A stretch of 35,896 nucleotides of DNA from Bacilli bacterium (GCA_028287395.1 JAQBPR010000255.1:1-35896), one strand, 5' to 3'; counted from the first letter of the stretch, positions 7,518 to 15,990 are shown. Notes: generated from the sequence alone by a model not told the origin. Translations and numbers: made by a program.

Positions 7518-10500
7518 TTAGGGCAAATATATTGGTGTAGGGTAAGGATCATAGAGAACCGGTGTTGCGCTCCAACCCGAATTCCCCGGCCCTTGAATGA
7601 CCTGCAAACCGTTTGCAGAGCCAAAGAAACTACCTCTCCCTAGCTTGGATGCCGTCACATTGTTGAATGTAACGGATCCGCCATTGGCCCGGCTTTCTAT
7701 AGCGAAAGTGCCCGCACCGATAATCTGATCACGGTTAAAAGTCACATTGCTAATGCTCGATCCAATGAAATGAATGGCTTCATAATTACTATCAAGTATC
7801 TGATTATCGTCCACATTGATAGTCGCCGTCATGGCCGTGTCGAGCGCATAAAACCACAGCGCACCGGTACCAAAATTCCAGCCTTGGTAGTAGTCTTCAG
7901 AACCACAGCGGATAATCACATTGCGTGCAATAGTGATGATGCCGCTAACCGGTGTTACAGGGGAGAAGCGATTGCCAACATGAATACCGCCGCCCTCAGC
8001 CTGCTGGTCAGCAACGTAGTTGTCGGTGACGCTGTTGTTTGTTCCGCCATAGAGAGCAATACCATTGGCAAGAACTGGCATTTCAACTCTATTATGCGAG
8101 AACGAGTTGTTCGCATCGGCTATAGAATTTCCACTTGAATCACTCCACATCGCTAATCCATCATCACCCGTATTGCGGAGTATGGATTGTGTGACACTAG
8201 AATTAGTGATGCCCTTATGGAAATTGACACCGTCGGCATTCTGGTCACGGATGATAACACCAGTAATCTTCAGGTTGTCGAACGGACCATCCAGCCACAT
8301 ACCGCATTTGGTGTGTTCGATCCAGAGTCTGTCTATTGTGGAATTCGACAAGGAGCCGCCGATACCGTTGATCTGGTCGTTATCGTTGCGTACCATAACC
8401 TCTCCCAGGATGGCGAAGTCGGAAAGATGCACGTTGGTGCTAGGATTTGGCGCATAATTTCCATAGAAGCCCTCACTGTTGCCGGTAGAAGTTACGAAAT
8501 GGAACGTGGAATACCACATGCCAGCTCCCTTAATAGTCACATTATTGACAAGGATCTGGGAGTTGATCTTGTATGTCCCCTGTGGGATCCATAACACTTT
8601 GCCTTGGCTCGATGCGGCATTGACCGCATTTTGCGTAGCCGTTGTAGCATCCACTGCTCCGGTAGGATCAGCGCCAAAGTCAGCAGTAAGCGATAAAGAA
8701 CCGGCTGGCTGCGTGGCTGCAGGCGCAACTTGTTCAAAGTCCATCAAGTCGATGGTATATGAACCTGCGTTATCGCCCGCATCAAGCTGAACTCTGACTT
8801 TGTCGCCTGCTGACATCTGGCCTACCAATTGGTGTACTTCATCATAAAAATGATGTGGTCTAACATCAACGGGATTATTGTTAAATGGATAACCGCCGTA
8901 GTACCACCCATACTTTGAGGTAAGCGTTAAATCTGTTTGACGCTGACCCTTGATATAAAGACTAAGCGGCGCGGTGATTCCAGTACCTGCGGCATTGTCG
9001 GGAATGCTGTAGCGGAGGACGATGGAATTCGCATTCTGTGGTACAGTAAATTCCACATATTGCCCTTGTGAGCTAAGCGTTACCGCTTTTCTTCCGGAAG
9101 CTTCTCCAGCCAGGCTTGGATAAGCGCGACTCGGGCCAATCACAGTGCCGTTGGTGGCAGCATCTTCGGCTTGAACTTCAACATAAGGAATATTAGCGCC
9201 TTGGCCTACATAAAGACTCGTCGCCAAGGTATTGTTGGTCTCGTTAGTCTCAGTGATCGAGTTCAACGGATCAACTGTCGCCGTAATAGCCGCTGCTCCA
9301 TTCACAGCAGTCCAAGTTCCCGAGATGCTGACAGTGCCTGAGGTTCCTGCCGCGAGACCACCAGCTAAGGAACCGTTAAGAGTAGTAGTCCCAACAACGA
9401 CTCGGGCAGCTATAGCTCCGCTAGCCGGATCGATACCCTGATTCTTGACCGTTACAATGAAGCTTACAGCGTTGCCGGGCTGAGGATTGCTGGGAGACCA
9501 GGACACACTCTGTACGATTAGGTCAGGTCCCGGCAGTTGGGCAAGAGTCAGAGATTTGGACAAGGAATTGTTATTTTCGTTCAACTCGCTGATTGTGTTA
9601 TCCGGATCCACAACGGCGGATACCGTGTAGTTGCCAAAAGATGACGACCAAGGAGTTGAAGCAGAGATGGTAGCTTTCCCATTGGTTGCGATACTCAAAG
9701 TGGCAGTACCGGTTGCTACCTCACTTCCATTAACCCGGAAAGAAACCTTATGGGCAGAATTCGCCGTTGCTCCGGTTCCCGAATTGGTAACTTCTGCGCT
9801 AAAAGTTACAGCTGTTCCTTCATACAATGTGCCTGTCGGCGTCCAGGTCAAATTGGTGACCGTTAAGTCAGGTTTTTGCAGCGTGGTTGCTCCGATTGTG
9901 ATTTGATCCAGGTTAATGTTGGCTCCATCACCAGCATCGTACTTGTATGCAATGGTGTTGGCTCCGGCATTCAAGTAAAAAGTCTCAGTCTTGGTAAGCC
10001 AACTATCCCAGCTGCCTGTTGTCGGCAGAGAGCTTTGTACCGCCTTGGTTCCATTGACGTAAACCGAGATGCTAGAAGCAGCAAAACCGTTACCGTAGCG
10101 AAGCGTCACATCCTTCCATCCGGCAGTCGCGACAGACACGTTGAAGGTTGTTGTCGCTCCTTGGGTCCAATAGCCTTCAACGAAGCCGGTTCCCAGATAT
10201 CCAGTATGGTTAGTTGTCGCAGCGGCTCCACCACTTAAAGTTGCACTTTCAGCTTGATAAGTGGTTGTCGGCCCCGGTGTAGGTGTTGCAGTAGGAGTCG
10301 GAGTGGCCGTTGGTGTGGCTGTAGGTGTTGGTGTTGGTGTCGGTGTAGGCGTTGGTGTCGGCGTTGCTGTTGGTGTCGGTGTTGGTGTAGCTACAGCGCT
10401 TCCATACACCTCAAACTCGGATACTTGCGCTCCGGTCGATCCGGTATTAGCCGTAAAGTTCAATTTGACATAGCGAGTGCTCGTCGCAGTGAAATTGATA

Positions 10501-11393
10501 GTTACCGTGTTCGCACTCGGACTAAACGTATATGCCGCTGATGTGATAAGCGTAGTATAGTTTACATCGTCAGCGCTTCCCAATACAGACAAGGTTTGCG
10601 TTCTTGCACCCCAAGCTGTAGGAAGCTTAAGCACCACTTTATTGATACTGCTGGTACCGCCCAAATCGACGCGAATCCAGTTCGGATAGGCGTTAGCTGC
10701 ACCTTCCCAATACGTCGCTTGATTTCCATCGTTTGCATTAGTTGCTACATAGGATTGAATGATACTGCCTGCAGTTATGCCTTTACTTAAGGCTAAATTG
10801 CTGCCAGGCACGGGTGTTGGTGTTGGTGTTGCTGTTGGCGTTGCTGTAGGAGTAGGTGTAGGGGTTGGCGTTGCAGATCCGTATACCTCAAATTCAGATA
10901 TTTGAGCTGCTGTCCATCCCGTATTTGCTGTTACATTAATTTTCACATACCTTGCACTGGTTGCAGAAAAATTAATCGTCACCGTATTTGTGCTAGCTGG
11001 ATCAAAAGTATAAGCAGTTGATGCAACCATCGTGCTATAGTTCACATCATCCGCGCTTCCCAATACAGACAATGTTTGGGTTCTTGTTCCCCAGCCTGTT
11101 GGAAGTTTAAGAACCACTTGATTTACTGTGTTAGCGCTTCCAAGATCCACGCGGATCCATTGCGGGAAGGCATTGTTCGTACTTTCCCAATACGTTGCTT
11201 GATTGCCGTCATTCGCGTTGGTTTCTACATAGACGTCGGAATGACCGCTTGAGGTAATGGCTTTTCCTAACGCCAAATTCGTTGCCGCTGATGTGACCGA
11301 AGGGAAAAATGAAAACTGAGATAAAATTAAGGCAAAAGCTAGAAAAAGAATCACTAACGGATTTCTTTTTGAAAAATTAATATTTGCTAACAT
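7518..11393 (-). CDS. Secreted multidomain alpha-1,3-glucanase (GH87, mutanase/mycodextranase type)
   Basis: 1291 residues; ATG 11393 after GAGGAGG. Order: signal peptide 1-37; discoidin (F5/8 type C) domain 38-172; Thr-Pro linker; second discoidin domain 196-332, very similar to the first; longer Thr-Pro linker 335-377; CBM6/35-like domain 378-505 (TYQAESATLSGG); two CARDB domains 507-615 and 619-726; a beta-sandwich 733-895; right-handed beta-helix 896-1285 starting SLTADFGADPTGAVDATTA. Asp1054 (NADGVNF), Asp1077 and Asp1078 (NTGDDGLAMWS) have the spacing of the three catalytic aspartates reported for Paenibacillus GH87 Agl-FH1 (1045, 1068, 1069). Family members cut alpha-1,3-glucan of fungal walls or dental mutan. 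Base composition is clearly richer in G+C than neighbours, which may mean transfer or skewed codon use. A general pectate-lyase-fold hydrolase is the alternative. Confidence 0.85.
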   Translation of the reverse strand: MLANINFSKRNPLVILFLAFALILSQFSFFPSVTSAATNLALGKAITSSGHSDVYVETNANDGNQATYWESTNNAFPQWIRVDLGSANTVNQVVLKLPTGWGTRTQTLSVLGSADDVNYSTMVASTAYTFDPASTNTVTINFSATSARYVKINVTANTGWTAAQISEFEVYGSATPTPTPTPTATPTATPTPTPVPGSNLALSKGITAGSIIQSYVATNANDGNQATYWEGAANAYPNWIRVDLGGTSSINKVVLKLPTAWGARTQTLSVLGSADDVNYTTLITSAAYTFSPSANTVTINFTATSTRYVKLNFTANTGSTGAQVSEFEVYGSAVATPTPTPTATPTPTPTPTPTPTPTATPTATPTPTATPTPGPTTTYQAESATLSGGAAATTNHTGYLGTGFVEGYWTQGATTTFNVSVATAGWKDVTLRYGNGFAASSISVYVNGTKAVQSSLPTTGSWDSWLTKTETFYLNAGANTIAYKYDAGDGANINLDQITIGATTLQKPDLTVTNLTWTPTGTLYEGTAVTFSAEVTNSGTGATANSAHKVSFRVNGSEVATGTATLSIATNGKATISASTPWSSSFGNYTVSAVVDPDNTISELNENNNSLSKSLTLAQLPGPDLIVQSVSWSPSNPQPGNAVSFIVTVKNQGIDPASGAIAARVVVGTTTLNGSLAGGLAAGTSGTVSISGTWTAVNGAAAITATVDPLNSITETNETNNTLATSLYVGQGANIPYVEVQAEDAATNGTVIGPSRAYPSLAGEASGRKAVTLSSQGQYVEFTVPQNANSIVLRYSIPDNAAGTGITAPLSLYIKGQRQTDLTLTSKYGWYYGGYPFNNNPVDVRPHHFYDEVHQLVGQMSAGDKVRVQLDAGDNAGSYTIDLMDFEQVAPAATQPAGSLSLTADFGADPTGAVDATTATQNAVNAASSQGKVLWIPQGTYKINSQILVNNVTIKGAGMWYSTFHFVTSTGNSEGFYGNYAPNPSTNVHLSDFAILGEVMVRNDNDQINGIGGSLSNSTIDRLWIEHTKCGMWLDGPFDNLKITGVIIRDQNADGVNFHKGITNSSVTQSILRNTGDDGLAMWSDSSGNSIADANNSFSHNRVEMPVLANGIALYGGTNNSVTDNYVADQQAEGGGIHVGNRFSPVTPVSGIITIARNVIIRCGSEDYYQGWNFGTGALWFYALDTAMTATINVDDNQILDSNYEAIHFIGSSISNVTFNRDQIIGAGTFAIESRANGGSVTFNNVTASKLGRGSFFGSANGLQVIQGPGNSGWSATPVLYDPYPTPIYLP
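10268..10395 (-). repeat. Hexamer repeat encoding the second Thr-Pro linker
   Basis: About 20 imperfect copies of a 6-bp unit (GGTGTN on the plus strand, ACACCN-type Thr-Pro codons on the minus strand) lie between discoidin domain 2 and the carbohydrate-binding domain. A mix of (TP) and (TATP) units results. The wobble base varies, which limits slippage, but the tract could still change length between strains without frameshift because the unit is two codons. Confidence 0.8.
10808..10872 (-). repeat. Hexamer repeat encoding the first Thr-Pro linker
   Basis: About ten copies of the same GGTGTN-type 6-bp unit separate discoidin domains 1 and 2. It is about half the length of the second linker tract, so the two domain-linker blocks look like duplicated units that have since differed in linker length. 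Confidence 0.75.
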
Positions 11394-11539
11394 ATAAAAC
11401 CTCCTCGTTGTTTTTGTTACCTATAAGAGTGGTTGATCCCGTCATCATTTATTTCTCGAAATCCCTCCTAATTTTGCGCTTATTTTCTTGCTATTTTGCC
11501 TAAGGTTCTTTCCTACCACCTCCTTTAATGTTCTAAAAA

Positions 11540-11562
11540 TGATAGCGTTTTCATATATTATA
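11540..11562 (-). promoter_or_regulatory. CcpA (cre) site directly after the -10 box of the GH87 gene
   Basis: Minus strand: TATAAT (11562-11557) is followed after 3 bp by TGAAAACGCTATCA (11553-11540), a full match to the cre consensus TGWAANCGNTNWCA. A cre at about the start point is a classic carbon-catabolite repression position. No convincing -35 box is visible, so the promoter may depend on an activator. The gene-less stretch 11394-11704 otherwise holds only the long (about 150-nt) leader and the tlpA-like gene's terminator. Confidence 0.7.
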
Positions 11563-11654
11563 GGTGAGTGTACATGTATTCCACGATGAGCATCTTTATG
11601 TTTTCTAAGTGTAATATTACGAAGTTATCAAATGATTTCAGTCCCCATAAAAGC

Positions 11655-11698
11655 ACAAAAAAACTCCAAAACCACAAATAAAGTGGAATTGGAGTTTT
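11655..11698 (-). terminator. Terminator of the TlpA-like gene
   Basis: Arms 11660-11675 and 11683-11698 pair over 14 of 16 positions around a 7-nt loop (AAAACTCCAAAACCAC with GTGGAATTGGAGTTTT). On the minus strand the stem is followed by a T-run. It lies just past the stop codon at 11705. Confidence 0.85.
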
Positions 11699-11704
11699 GA
11701 TTTT

Positions 11705-12247
11705 CTAGCCTTTGATCAGTTTTTTAATTTTGCTCTCCAGTTCTTTGGCTGTCAGCAAATTAACAACTTCGACTACGACGCCATTGCGATCAATAAGAAA
11801 GCTTGTTGGAATAAACGAGAAGCGATATAAATCAGCTGCCTTACCTTTTGTATCCAACAAAATTGGAAAGGGTAAGCTGTGACTTTTAACAAAAGCTTGT
11901 GCATCCGCTAAATGGTCCTTATCGGTTGTGTTTACGGCATATAAATCAAATTGTCCTTTATATTTGTCATATAGTTGCTTCAAGTCCGGCGCTTCTATTT
12001 CGCAGGCGTCGCACCAAGAGGCCCAAAAATTAACGAGTACTGGTTTATCACGCTTTCCACCAACTTTGTACGTCTGTCCATCCATGCCCTCTAAATCAAA
12101 CGCTGGTGCTTGAAAATGAGCTTTTGGAGCTACTTCCAGGGTATTGTTCACTTCATTCTTTTCTTTGCCATGTGCATTTAGGTTTTGAAATATAGCCACA
12201 CCTACCAATAGCATTAAAACAATGAACACTGTAATATTTTTGTTCAT
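11705..12247 (-). CDS. Membrane-anchored thiol-disulfide oxidoreductase, TlpA/ResA-like
   Basis: 180 residues. A single N-terminal membrane helix (about 5-22) anchors a thioredoxin-fold domain outside the membrane. NFWASWCDACEIEAP holds the active-site pair Cys79-x2-Cys82, and FIPTSFLIDRNG carries the cis-proline loop and the usual TlpA-family strand. Such proteins reduce or oxidise protein thiols at the outer face of the membrane, for example for cytochrome c maturation (ResA) or peroxide defence; nothing nearby (no ccdA, resB or resC) shows which. It is monocistronic with its own terminator and is divergent from the MFS gene. The ATG at 12247 has no recognisable Shine-Dalgarno sequence, and in-frame stops lie just upstream, so either initiation is weak or an internal start is used. 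Confidence 0.85.
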   Translation of the reverse strand: MNKNITVFIVLMLLVGVAIFQNLNAHGKEKNEVNNTLEVAPKAHFQAPAFDLEGMDGQTYKVGGKRDKPVLVNFWASWCDACEIEAPDLKQLYDKYKGQFDLYAVNTTDKDHLADAQAFVKSHSLPFPILLDTKGKAADLYRFSFIPTSFLIDRNGVVVEVVNLLTAKELESKIKKLIKG

Positions 12248-12363
12248 GCTGGATCAACCATTTCAGATCACTTCTCCATCGTTCAAATTATCATTTGCTC
12301 GTATGATTGTTTTACCATGCGGGAATAGTAAATGCAAATACATGAGCGAAGGAGTTTTTCCTC

Positions 12364-13650
12364 TTGGCAACTACAAAAACAAAAAAACGATTAAACGTTT
12401 CGTTTGAAGGCTCCATGCAAGCTGAAGAGCAAGAAAACAAACAGAAAAAATCCAAATCCAAAGGAAAAGCCAGTGAATTTTTCGCCATTGCAACCATTCC
12501 GCTCGTATTGGTTCTTGGAAACTCCATGCTCATTCCAATTTTACCACAAATGGTTACTCAGCTCGGAATCACTAAATCACAAAGCAGTTTTATCATTACG
12601 CTATTTTCTTTAACCGCGGCCATTTTCATCCCCATAGCCGGCTATTTATCGGATCGTTTTAATCGCAAAGCCGTTATCATTCCTTCCTTAATCTTATATG
12701 GTGCCGCCGGCATTCTGGCAGGCTTCGGCGCGGTCTGGGGGTCCTATACTGTAATTATCATATCAAGGGCATTACAAGGGTTAGGCGCGGCAGGTACAGC
12801 CCCTATTGCCATGGCACTTGTCGGCGATATGTATCAAGGTGCTACGGAGAGTAAAGCGCTAGGGCTAACTGAAGCCTCCAACGGCACCGGTAAAGTAATA
12901 AGTCCAATTATCGGTGCGCTGCTCGCCTTAATTGTTTGGTATGCCGCATTCTTTGCTTTCCCGATATTTTGCCTTATTTCCTTTATCGCTGTAGTTTGGC
13001 TGATCAAAGAACCAAAGAAACAAACACAGCCTCAAAAATTAAAACAATATGTTTCCGCAATCGGTAAAATTTTAAAGGAAAAAGGACATTGGCTGATCCC
13101 GTCATTTTTTGCAGGCTCCCTTGCTTTGTTTACTTTGTTTGGGGTTTTGTTTTACTTATCCAATATTTTAGAGGATCCGCCCTATAACATTACCGGGGTA
13201 ATGAAAGGACTTGTGCTCGCCATCCCCCTTTTAGGCATGGTGACCGTTTCCTACATTACGGGGAGTGCGATTAAAAAGAACGGTATACTGATGCGCTGGC
13301 TGATGAATATTGGTTTAATCTTAATGACCCTTTCCTTAGCACTAACCATTTTTTGGTTTAAAAATATTTATTTGTTTATCGGCTTACTGACAATAAGCAG
13401 TATCGGCACCGGGCTTCTGCTCCCCTGTTTAAACACGATGATTACAGGCTCTATAGAAAAAGCAGAACGGGGTATGATTACATCGCTTTACAGCAGTTTG
13501 CGATTTCTAGGTGTTGCCTTGGGGCCGCCTTTATTCGGTTGGTTAATGGACGTCTCCCATGCAGCTATTTTCATCTCCGTTTCCGCGTTATCGTTCATCA
13601 CCTTAGGACTCGTCTTTTTTACGATAAAGCCGGATGCGAAAGTAAGTTAA
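12364..13650 (+). CDS. MFS efflux transporter, DHA family
   Basis: 428 residues from a TTG at 12364, which has AAGGAG 9 nt upstream; an ATG at 12415 would remove 17 lysine-rich residues but sits only 4 nt after its purine run. The first 40 residues are unusually charged for an MFS N-terminus (many Lys, Gln, Glu). About 12 membrane helices follow. GYLSDRFNRK is MFS motif A between helices 2 and 3, and ISRALQGLGAAGTAPIAMALVGD matches the drug:H+ antiporter helix-4 region. The family exports drugs or metabolites by proton antiport; the substrate cannot be told. The helix-5 motif C (usually GxxxGPxxGG) is weak (NGTGKVISPIIGALLA). A regulator is not adjacent. The JAMM gene follows 77 bp later, probably on its own promoter. 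Confidence 0.85.
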   Translation: MATTKTKKRLNVSFEGSMQAEEQENKQKKSKSKGKASEFFAIATIPLVLVLGNSMLIPILPQMVTQLGITKSQSSFIITLFSLTAAIFIPIAGYLSDRFNRKAVIIPSLILYGAAGILAGFGAVWGSYTVIIISRALQGLGAAGTAPIAMALVGDMYQGATESKALGLTEASNGTGKVISPIIGALLALIVWYAAFFAFPIFCLISFIAVVWLIKEPKKQTQPQKLKQYVSAIGKILKEKGHWLIPSFFAGSLALFTLFGVLFYLSNILEDPPYNITGVMKGLVLAIPLLGMVTVSYITGSAIKKNGILMRWLMNIGLILMTLSLALTIFWFKNIYLFIGLLTISSIGTGLLLPCLNTMITGSIEKAERGMITSLYSSLRFLGVALGPPLFGWLMDVSHAAIFISVSALSFITLGLVFFTIKPDAKVS

Positions 13651-13727
13651 AAAGACCTTTATACCTTCCTTTCTTTATACAGTGTATAATGTATTAAGCT
13701 AGGATTCATGGTATATCGGGGTGCAAA

Positions 13728-14153
13728 ATGATTAAAATTTCAGTTGAGTTAATCCAACAGATAATTACCTATTGTAACGAAAAGCTTCCGAACGAAGCTT
13801 GCGGAGTACTGTTTGGCGTGGTCAAGCCGGATCAAATTCTAATTAACTCCATACGAGGCATTTCTAATGCTTCGGAGAATCCCGAACATCAATTTTTATT
13901 TGCTCCGCATGAATTGGTCACGCTTTTATATCCTTCCGAAATCAGTGAAAACTGGGTAGGTATTTTTCATTCTCACCCTGCTACTTCCGCTTTTCCATCC
14001 AAGCTTGATCTGCAAGCACATTGGAATTTACCAACCTATTGGATTGTATCATTTGAACGTGTCAATCAACCCGATTTGAAAGCTTATAAAATAGACCTTG
14101 CAACAGAAAAAAAGCCTATCTCCATCACAGAGCAGGCGATAGTGCTTTTTTAA
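13728..14153 (+). CDS. JAMM/MPN+ zinc metallopeptidase (M67 family)
   Basis: 141 residues, start ATG 13728 after GGGGTG. The JAMM metal site is complete: Glu23 (NEACG), His81 and His83 (HSHP), Ser91 and Asp94 (PSKLD). Bacterial stand-alone proteins of this size (Mec-like, RadC-related fold) cleave isopeptide or peptide bonds after the C-terminal Gly of ubiquitin-like sulfur carriers such as CysO or ThiS. Here no sulfur-carrier, E1-like or cysteine-synthase gene is adjacent, so the substrate is unknown. A TATAAT at about 13690 suggests its own promoter. Its stop codon lies in the T-run of the terminator shared with the convergent exonuclease gene. Confidence 0.88.
   Translation: MIKISVELIQQIITYCNEKLPNEACGVLFGVVKPDQILINSIRGISNASENPEHQFLFAPHELVTLLYPSEISENWVGIFHSHPATSAFPSKLDLQAHWNLPTYWIVSFERVNQPDLKAYKIDLATEKKPISITEQAIVLF
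14107..14151. terminator. Bidirectional terminator between JAMM gene and exonuclease gene
   Basis: AAAAGCCTATC (14110-14120) pairs with GATAGTGCTTTT (14138-14149) over 11 bp with one bulged T. A-run on the left and T-run on the right give U-tails on both strands. It lies inside the end of the JAMM coding region. Confidence 0.75.
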
Positions 14154-14154
14154 T

Positions 14155-14895
14155 TTAATAGTGGCTTAAATGAGCGTAAAGCTCGCCTAAATTACTCACT
14201 TCCCTTAATTCCATTTCCTTCATCAGCTTGCACCACAGCTTAGCTGTCATTAATGAATCACCTAAAGCATGATGCCGCTGCTTTTGGTCTACCTCAATTT
14301 CATAATCATCCAGCAATGAATCCAAACCATAATTTTTGCGCTTCGGCTGCAGCCACTTAGCAATCATCATCGTATCCAGCATCCGGTGCGACAAGTTTAC
14401 TTTCGATGTTTTCCATAAGGCGGAATTAAGAAATTGCTTGTCATGCCCAGTTCCATGGGCAATCAACACACGCCGCTGAACAAACTCTAAAAATTTACGC
14501 AGCGCCTGAATCAAGTCGGGAGCCTCGGCAACCATTTGATTCGTAATGCCTGTTAATTTTTCAATTACGGCAGGTATATTGCGTTTTGGATTCACATTGC
14601 TATAAAACGTTTCCTCGGATTTAACTTCTACCCCTTCAACAACAACGGCCCCAATCGATATAATTTCATCTCCATTATATGGGGAGAAACCTGTCGTTTC
14701 CAGATCAAACACAACGGCTTGTAAATTGTCCAATTGTACATCGTATAACGAGTTTTTCCGCTGCTCTTTCATGATGGAGCGGATGAAGGCCATTTGCTGC
14801 GCATTTTGCGGGTTAAACATCGAATTGATTGCCGGTGTTATCCCGCCCATTTTATAGAGCTGCCACATCCCACCGGAAGGTTTCGTCTCCTTCAT
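14155..14895 (-). CDS. DnaQ-like 3'-5' exonuclease (DEDDh)
   Basis: 246 residues. A roughly 55-residue N-terminal extension precedes a DEDDh exonuclease domain: Exo I VVFDLETTG with D64 and E66, Exo II region LIAHGTGHDKQFL with the third Asp, and Exo III HHALGDSLMTA with His and Asp. This family includes the proofreading subunit of DNA polymerase III and several RNases; stand-alone versions in Bacillota are usually annotated as DNA polymerase III epsilon-like. It starts 15 bp after the DUF294 gene and has AAGGAG upstream, so both are co-transcribed with the ammonium transporter. In many bacteria a DUF294 protein and such an exonuclease occur as neighbours, often with a solute transporter, but their joint role is not known. 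Confidence 0.88.
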   Translation of the reverse strand: MKETKPSGGMWQLYKMGGITPAINSMFNPQNAQQMAFIRSIMKEQRKNSLYDVQLDNLQAVVFDLETTGFSPYNGDEIISIGAVVVEGVEVKSEETFYSNVNPKRNIPAVIEKLTGITNQMVAEAPDLIQALRKFLEFVQRRVLIAHGTGHDKQFLNSALWKTSKVNLSHRMLDTMMIAKWLQPKRKNYGLDSLLDDYEIEVDQKQRHHALGDSLMTAKLWCKLMKEMELREVSNLGELYAHLSHY

Positions 14896-14910
14896 CCGCT
14901 TCCAACTCCT

Positions 14911-15990
14911 TTACTGTAATCTCTCTATTTCTTCTTTAACTTTCTTTTGCACGAATTTCTGTAAATCGATGCCTGCATGAAGGGAGAATTTTAATTCTTG
15001 ACGAGTTTGTTTGGTCAATAGATGGACAGAAAGCTTGCCTCTTGAAGAATAAAATCCTTCCGTCAATTGATAAGGAGTCTTGGAGCGCAAATCCATATTT
15101 AGCAAGAATGCCCGCTTCCATTCCGTCGCTTGAACATTTGCGATAAATCCAATGGCCAACAATTGATCAATCCGTACTAAAGTCGATGTCTCCGAGATTC
15201 CAGCTTGAATCGCCAGAAGTCGAATTCCATTCACAATCGGAATATAAGAGCCATACTTAATATCGACTCCACCCGCATCTTCACCGTATCTTTCCTTAAG
15301 CAATTGCCCAAAAATACCTAATGAAGTTTTACGATGCAGCGTATTGCGCAGCATATCCTCCAGAATACTTCGGTGATCTTGCACATATCCAAGGAAAAAT
15401 GACTTCAATTCCGCTAAAATAGCGGATTTTCCATAAATACCCCGCATATCAGCAACAATTAACAAATAGCGAATATGCTCCCAATTCGGCTCAGATAACC
15501 AATTAAAGAGCATTAACTTCCAATCTTCCAGCGATTTACACCATAAAGCATTGCTGCAAATGACATCTCCCTCGCAAGGGGGGTAGCCCAATATTTTCAA
15601 GCCTTCAACAATAGACTCAGCCAAGGTTGCAAAATAAAAACTAACCTCTTCCATATTCGCTTCTGCATTAAGCCCGTAAATTAACCCATTGTCTTGATCG
15701 CTCCAGAGCGTTTGCTCTCTTCTGCCACCGCTGCCAAAAAGCACGAAAACATAAGGAACAGGCGGTGAACCGAATCCTTTTTCTCTGAGGATATTTTCAG
15801 CGAGCTCGACACATCGTTGGATGAACCAGTCATGAATATCATTCGTTTGCTCGTTCCATTCATATGAACTAGCTAAAAGAGGATGCTCCTGCATCATCAC
15901 ATGCACTTGATCCCGTATCACTCTTAAACCGGCGTAATCATTAGCCAATTCAATGTGCTTACGGCTCGATTCAAGCGAGCGATTATACAT
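14911..15990 (-). CDS. DUF294 putative nucleotidyltransferase (GlnD-like)
   Basis: 359 residues from ATG 15990, which has GGAAGGGGA 7 nt upstream; an in-frame TTG at 16011 lacks a site. The core FGSGGRREQTLWSDQDNG holds the nucleotidyltransferase signature: Gly86-Ser87 and the metal pair Asp98-x-Asp100. This is the DUF294 (PF03445) version of the fold found at the N-terminus of GlnD, the PII uridylyltransferase. The C-terminal region (about 205-340) fits the DUF294 C-terminal helical domain. The CBS or cyclic-nucleotide-binding domains that often precede it in Gram-negative bacteria are missing; instead there is a short helical N-terminus. It lies between amt and the exonuclease in one apparent operon, so modification of a nitrogen-related protein is a natural guess, but no PII gene is in the window. 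Confidence 0.85.
   Translation of the reverse strand: MYNRSLESSRKHIELANDYAGLRVIRDQVHVMMQEHPLLASSYEWNEQTNDIHDWFIQRCVELAENILREKGFGSPPVPYVFVLFGSGGRREQTLWSDQDNGLIYGLNAEANMEEVSFYFATLAESIVEGLKILGYPPCEGDVICSNALWCKSLEDWKLMLFNWLSEPNWEHIRYLLIVADMRGIYGKSAILAELKSFFLGYVQDHRSILEDMLRNTLHRKTSLGIFGQLLKERYGEDAGGVDIKYGSYIPIVNGIRLLAIQAGISETSTLVRIDQLLAIGFIANVQATEWKRAFLLNMDLRSKTPYQLTEGFYSSRGKLSVHLLTKQTRQELKFSLHAGIDLQKFVQKKVKEEIERLQ

Noticed and set aside
7404-7643. Plus-strand frame after a TATAAT at 7369-7374 (MLSSNTNQQNAYEFICITII...)
   Set aside because: It runs through the GH87 terminator and into the antisense of the GH87 gene, has no known domain and only a weak -35; the -10 box may be chance.
10261-10400. 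Possible CRISPR-like or regulatory repeat array
   Set aside because: The 6-bp unit has no spacers and is coding sequence for the Thr-Pro linker.
10254-10541. Plus-strand frames rich in Val-Gly or Cys-Arg repeats over the linker
   Set aside because: They are antisense readings of the Thr-Pro hexamer repeats inside the GH87 gene.
11377-11448. 23-residue leader frame upstream of and overlapping the GH87 start
   Set aside because: The purine-rich site is 14 nt from the ATG, too far, and the peptide has no features; probably chance in the leader.
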